From contig NC_135565.1 in NCBI RefSeq assembly GCF_964340395.1, positions 18,522,209 to 18,586,208 of the forward strand: a stretch of DNA of 64,000 bases. The letters run 5' to 3'. Below are positions 62,280 through 64,000 of the stretch, in pieces. The notes beneath the pieces are model-generated. The model worked only from the letters and a program-made list of their open reading frames with translations, ran no database searches and had not been told where the DNA came from. The translations under genes were made by a program, and so were the position numbers. The first letter of the stretch is position 1. The number at the start of each line of letters is the position of its first letter. The stretch is from Glandiceps talaboti (Eukaryota; Hemichordata; Enteropneusta; Spengelidae).

Positions 62280-62894
62280 CTGGGTGAAGGGCCGAGTGTG
62301 ACAAACAATGCGAGAAGCAAATGAAACACTGGATTTGATATCGATACAATCAAATAGATCTAGAAAGAGTCAAACAGTCACGGTAAAACCAAAACTGTGA
62401 CCCTGGCAAGTTCCAAAGCTCGCACATATTGTTATTGAAAATTGTATACAGCAATTATGTTATTCTTTTTGCATGCGTGGAGTATTCGATGATGACAGCA
62501 AAATATAAACGTCGTCTGGCGTCATGTAATTTGTTTGAAAATGTATATTGCCAAGCTCCTGCACGTGCAATAGAGTGGGGACGTGCCATTGCACTCAAGC
62601 TTGTACACGTACATATTAGGATGGCATTGAAAGCAGTAAACACTGTGATTCTTGTACTTGATGTACCAAATATTTAGCTTGTAAATGATCAAGTACTGAC
62701 TACAAGTACAAAATATGCCAGGCAAAAAAGTCACAACTAAAAACCCCACGATTGAAAGTTATATTTGAGGTGACCAATTAGCTATGTTTACTCATAGACC
62801 CTACTAAATATCTAATAGGGGCCAGTTGTAGAAGAGGATTTCAATGTGTGGGTGTACCGTGCTAAGGCGTAAAAAAATTATGTGGTTCCGATTA

Positions 62895-63285
62895 CATTCA
62901 ATTTTAGAATAAGTTTGGTAGGCAGATTTCTTTATTTTATTGTCTAAGTTTATTTTTTCTTCGTATGTGAGTGTCTAGTTCAGGTAGTTATGTTTTTTTT
63001 CTGTTGTTTTCCATGGTCTCTGTGTTATTGGTTTGTTCTCATCAGATGTACAGCCATTGGAAGAACAGTTTTATAATGTCTTTTTTCAGTTGATGTCAGT
63101 TTCCGCATCCACTATTTCTTGGGAGACTTCACAATTTTCGCGATTTTCTTATTTTTTTCTCGAATATGTAAAGAAAAAGTCTAGGGTCGGGGTGAAAAAC
63201 TAGGTGGGATCGGGTAACCGGAACCAAACAACTTTTTTTTATTTGGCCTAATGGCAACTACACGAATGGCTACTAGTGCACCTTC
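62895..63285 (-). repeat. 0.4-kb dispersed repeat, inverted copy
   Basis: Reverse complement of 28,122-28,520 with scattered substitutions and short indels. Lies about 0.5 kb before the PTCHD-4 start codon. Confidence 0.75.
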
Positions 63286-63760
63286 TTCCCTTCTATTCCC
63301 CTAATTTCCTAAAGGTCCGGCATCAAGTTCTGTATCCGGGTTCCAAGCATACCAAAACTGAAAGCTCCTTTGTCGACCGGCGTCACCCTTATATATAGCA
63401 CTTGTTGGATTTTATTGCGTGTGTGTATCCGGTAGTGGGATCCGGGTCTATGCAGGTAGAGGAGTGCAAAAGTAATTAATAGAACAGTCCTGATAAACAA
63501 ATTCAATCCTGACGTTTCGAATCAATATTCTTTCTCAAAGGATATCCAGACAAGATATACAGTTGGTCATCACTTGACTATATAATTATCTAAATAGATA
63601 TACATGTATTCTATATTTGTATGTGTGTACACCCAGTGAAAGCGTGTGACACCAGCTTGCCTCGAGGTCACGCACACAAACAAGATCACGTGACTCACAA
63701 CGGCCGACCTGTAGTCAACTTTCTAAAGCCTAGAGGATCGATCGTTGCAAACAACTGAAC

Positions 63761-64000
63761 ATGGGGTGCGATTGTCAGTACGATTGCGTAGAAAAGAGGC
63801 TGAGCGCTCTCTTCCATCGGTATGGAAGATTCATTGGCAGACACCCTGTACCTTTTCTAATCATGCCACTCCTTGTAGCAGCTGGACTGGCGGCGGGTAT
63901 GGTGTTCTTTAACCAAAATACGGACGTCGAGTACTTGTTCACTCCGGAGGGCAGTCAAGCCATGAAGGACAGAGACAGGGCCGAGGAACTGTTTCCTCTA
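63761..64000 (+). CDS. PTCHD-4: start of a fourth Patched-domain gene (cut by window end)
   Basis: An open frame from the ATG at 63,761 runs to the last base (80 codons). It aligns without gaps to the start of PTCHD-1: MGCDCQYD, RLSALFHRYGRFIGRHPVPF, then TM1 (about 30-50), NQNTDVEYLFTPEGSQAMKD and RAEELFPL. By eye about 55 of 80 residues are identical, so it is an older duplicate than PTCHD-1 and PTCHD-2, which are near identical over the same span. The ATG matches the start chosen in the other copies. The rest of exon 1, the exon join and exon 2 should lie to the right of the window. Same presumed role in membrane lipid or sterol handling. Confidence 0.88.
   Translation, partial: MGCDCQYDCVEKRLSALFHRYGRFIGRHPVPFLIMPLLVAAGLAAGMVFFNQNTDVEYLFTPEGSQAMKDRDRAEELFPL

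Larger units (their letters stand above)
60401..63760. other. Spacer between the PKS and PTCHD-4
   Basis: No coding exon recognised; longest frames (for example 61,178-61,579 reverse) have no family signal. Contains a (GT)n run (60,797-60,828), a hairpin element (61.5-61.8 kb), a short foldback (62.19-62.28 kb) and the inverted copy of the 0.4-kb repeat (62.9-63.3 kb). It probably holds the promoters of both divergent genes. Confidence 0.6.

Overview
This is animal nuclear DNA: AT-rich, with multi-exon genes split by GT-AG introns, many microsatellites, LINE fragments and hairpin-type non-autonomous transposons. The gene families (Patched-domain RND-type proteins in tandem, CYP4 P450s, an animal FAS-like polyketide synthase) suggest a marine invertebrate. 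A hemichordate or lancelet-like deuterostome is my best guess, with the AT-rich third codon positions favouring a hemichordate, but the species cannot be fixed from the sequence alone.

Layout. 1-2.4 kb: simple repeats, no gene. 2.4-10.7 kb: unit 1, an intact two-exon Patched-domain gene (PTCHD-1, + strand, 1,020 aa) followed tail-to-tail by a decayed last exon of a CYP4 P450 (- strand). 11.3-28.1 kb: unit 2, intact PTCHD-2 (+, 1,018 aa) and an intact nine-exon CYP4 gene (P450-A, -, 527 aa). 28.1-41.4 kb: unit 3, a 5'-truncated, internally deleted PTCHD-3 pseudogene (+) and an intact CYP4 gene (P450-B, -, 527 aa). 41.5-43.8 kb: LINE fragment, a palindromic element and a microsatellite. 44.1-59.8 kb (up to 60.3 kb if an inferred non-coding 5' exon is real): a five-coding-exon, 2,519-aa polyketide synthase (-) with order KS-AT-DH-psiKR-dead ER-KR-ACP-TE. 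60.3-63.7 kb: hairpin elements and a dispersed repeat. 63.76-64.0 kb: the first 80 codons of a fourth, more diverged Patched-domain gene (PTCHD-4, +), cut by the window end.

How it fits together. The repeated unit is one Patched-domain gene and one CYP4 gene in convergent orientation. Unit 1 has lost almost all of its P450 and unit 3 has lost the front of its PTCHD gene. PTCHD-3 is a chimera: its intron and first ~50 bases of exon 2 look like PTCHD-1, the rest like PTCHD-2. A 0.4-kb dispersed repeat lies exactly at the join between units 2 and 3. A LINE with a 9-bp target-site duplication sits in P450-A but not P450-B, so it inserted after the duplication.

The PKS keeps the catalytic residues of KS, AT, DH, KR, ACP and TE, but the glycine-rich NADPH motif of its enoylreductase region is replaced, which predicts an unsaturated (polyene-like) product. 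A PKS, two CYP4 oxygenases and RND-type membrane proteins side by side raise the possibility of an animal biosynthetic cluster; this is a hypothesis, not something the sequence proves.
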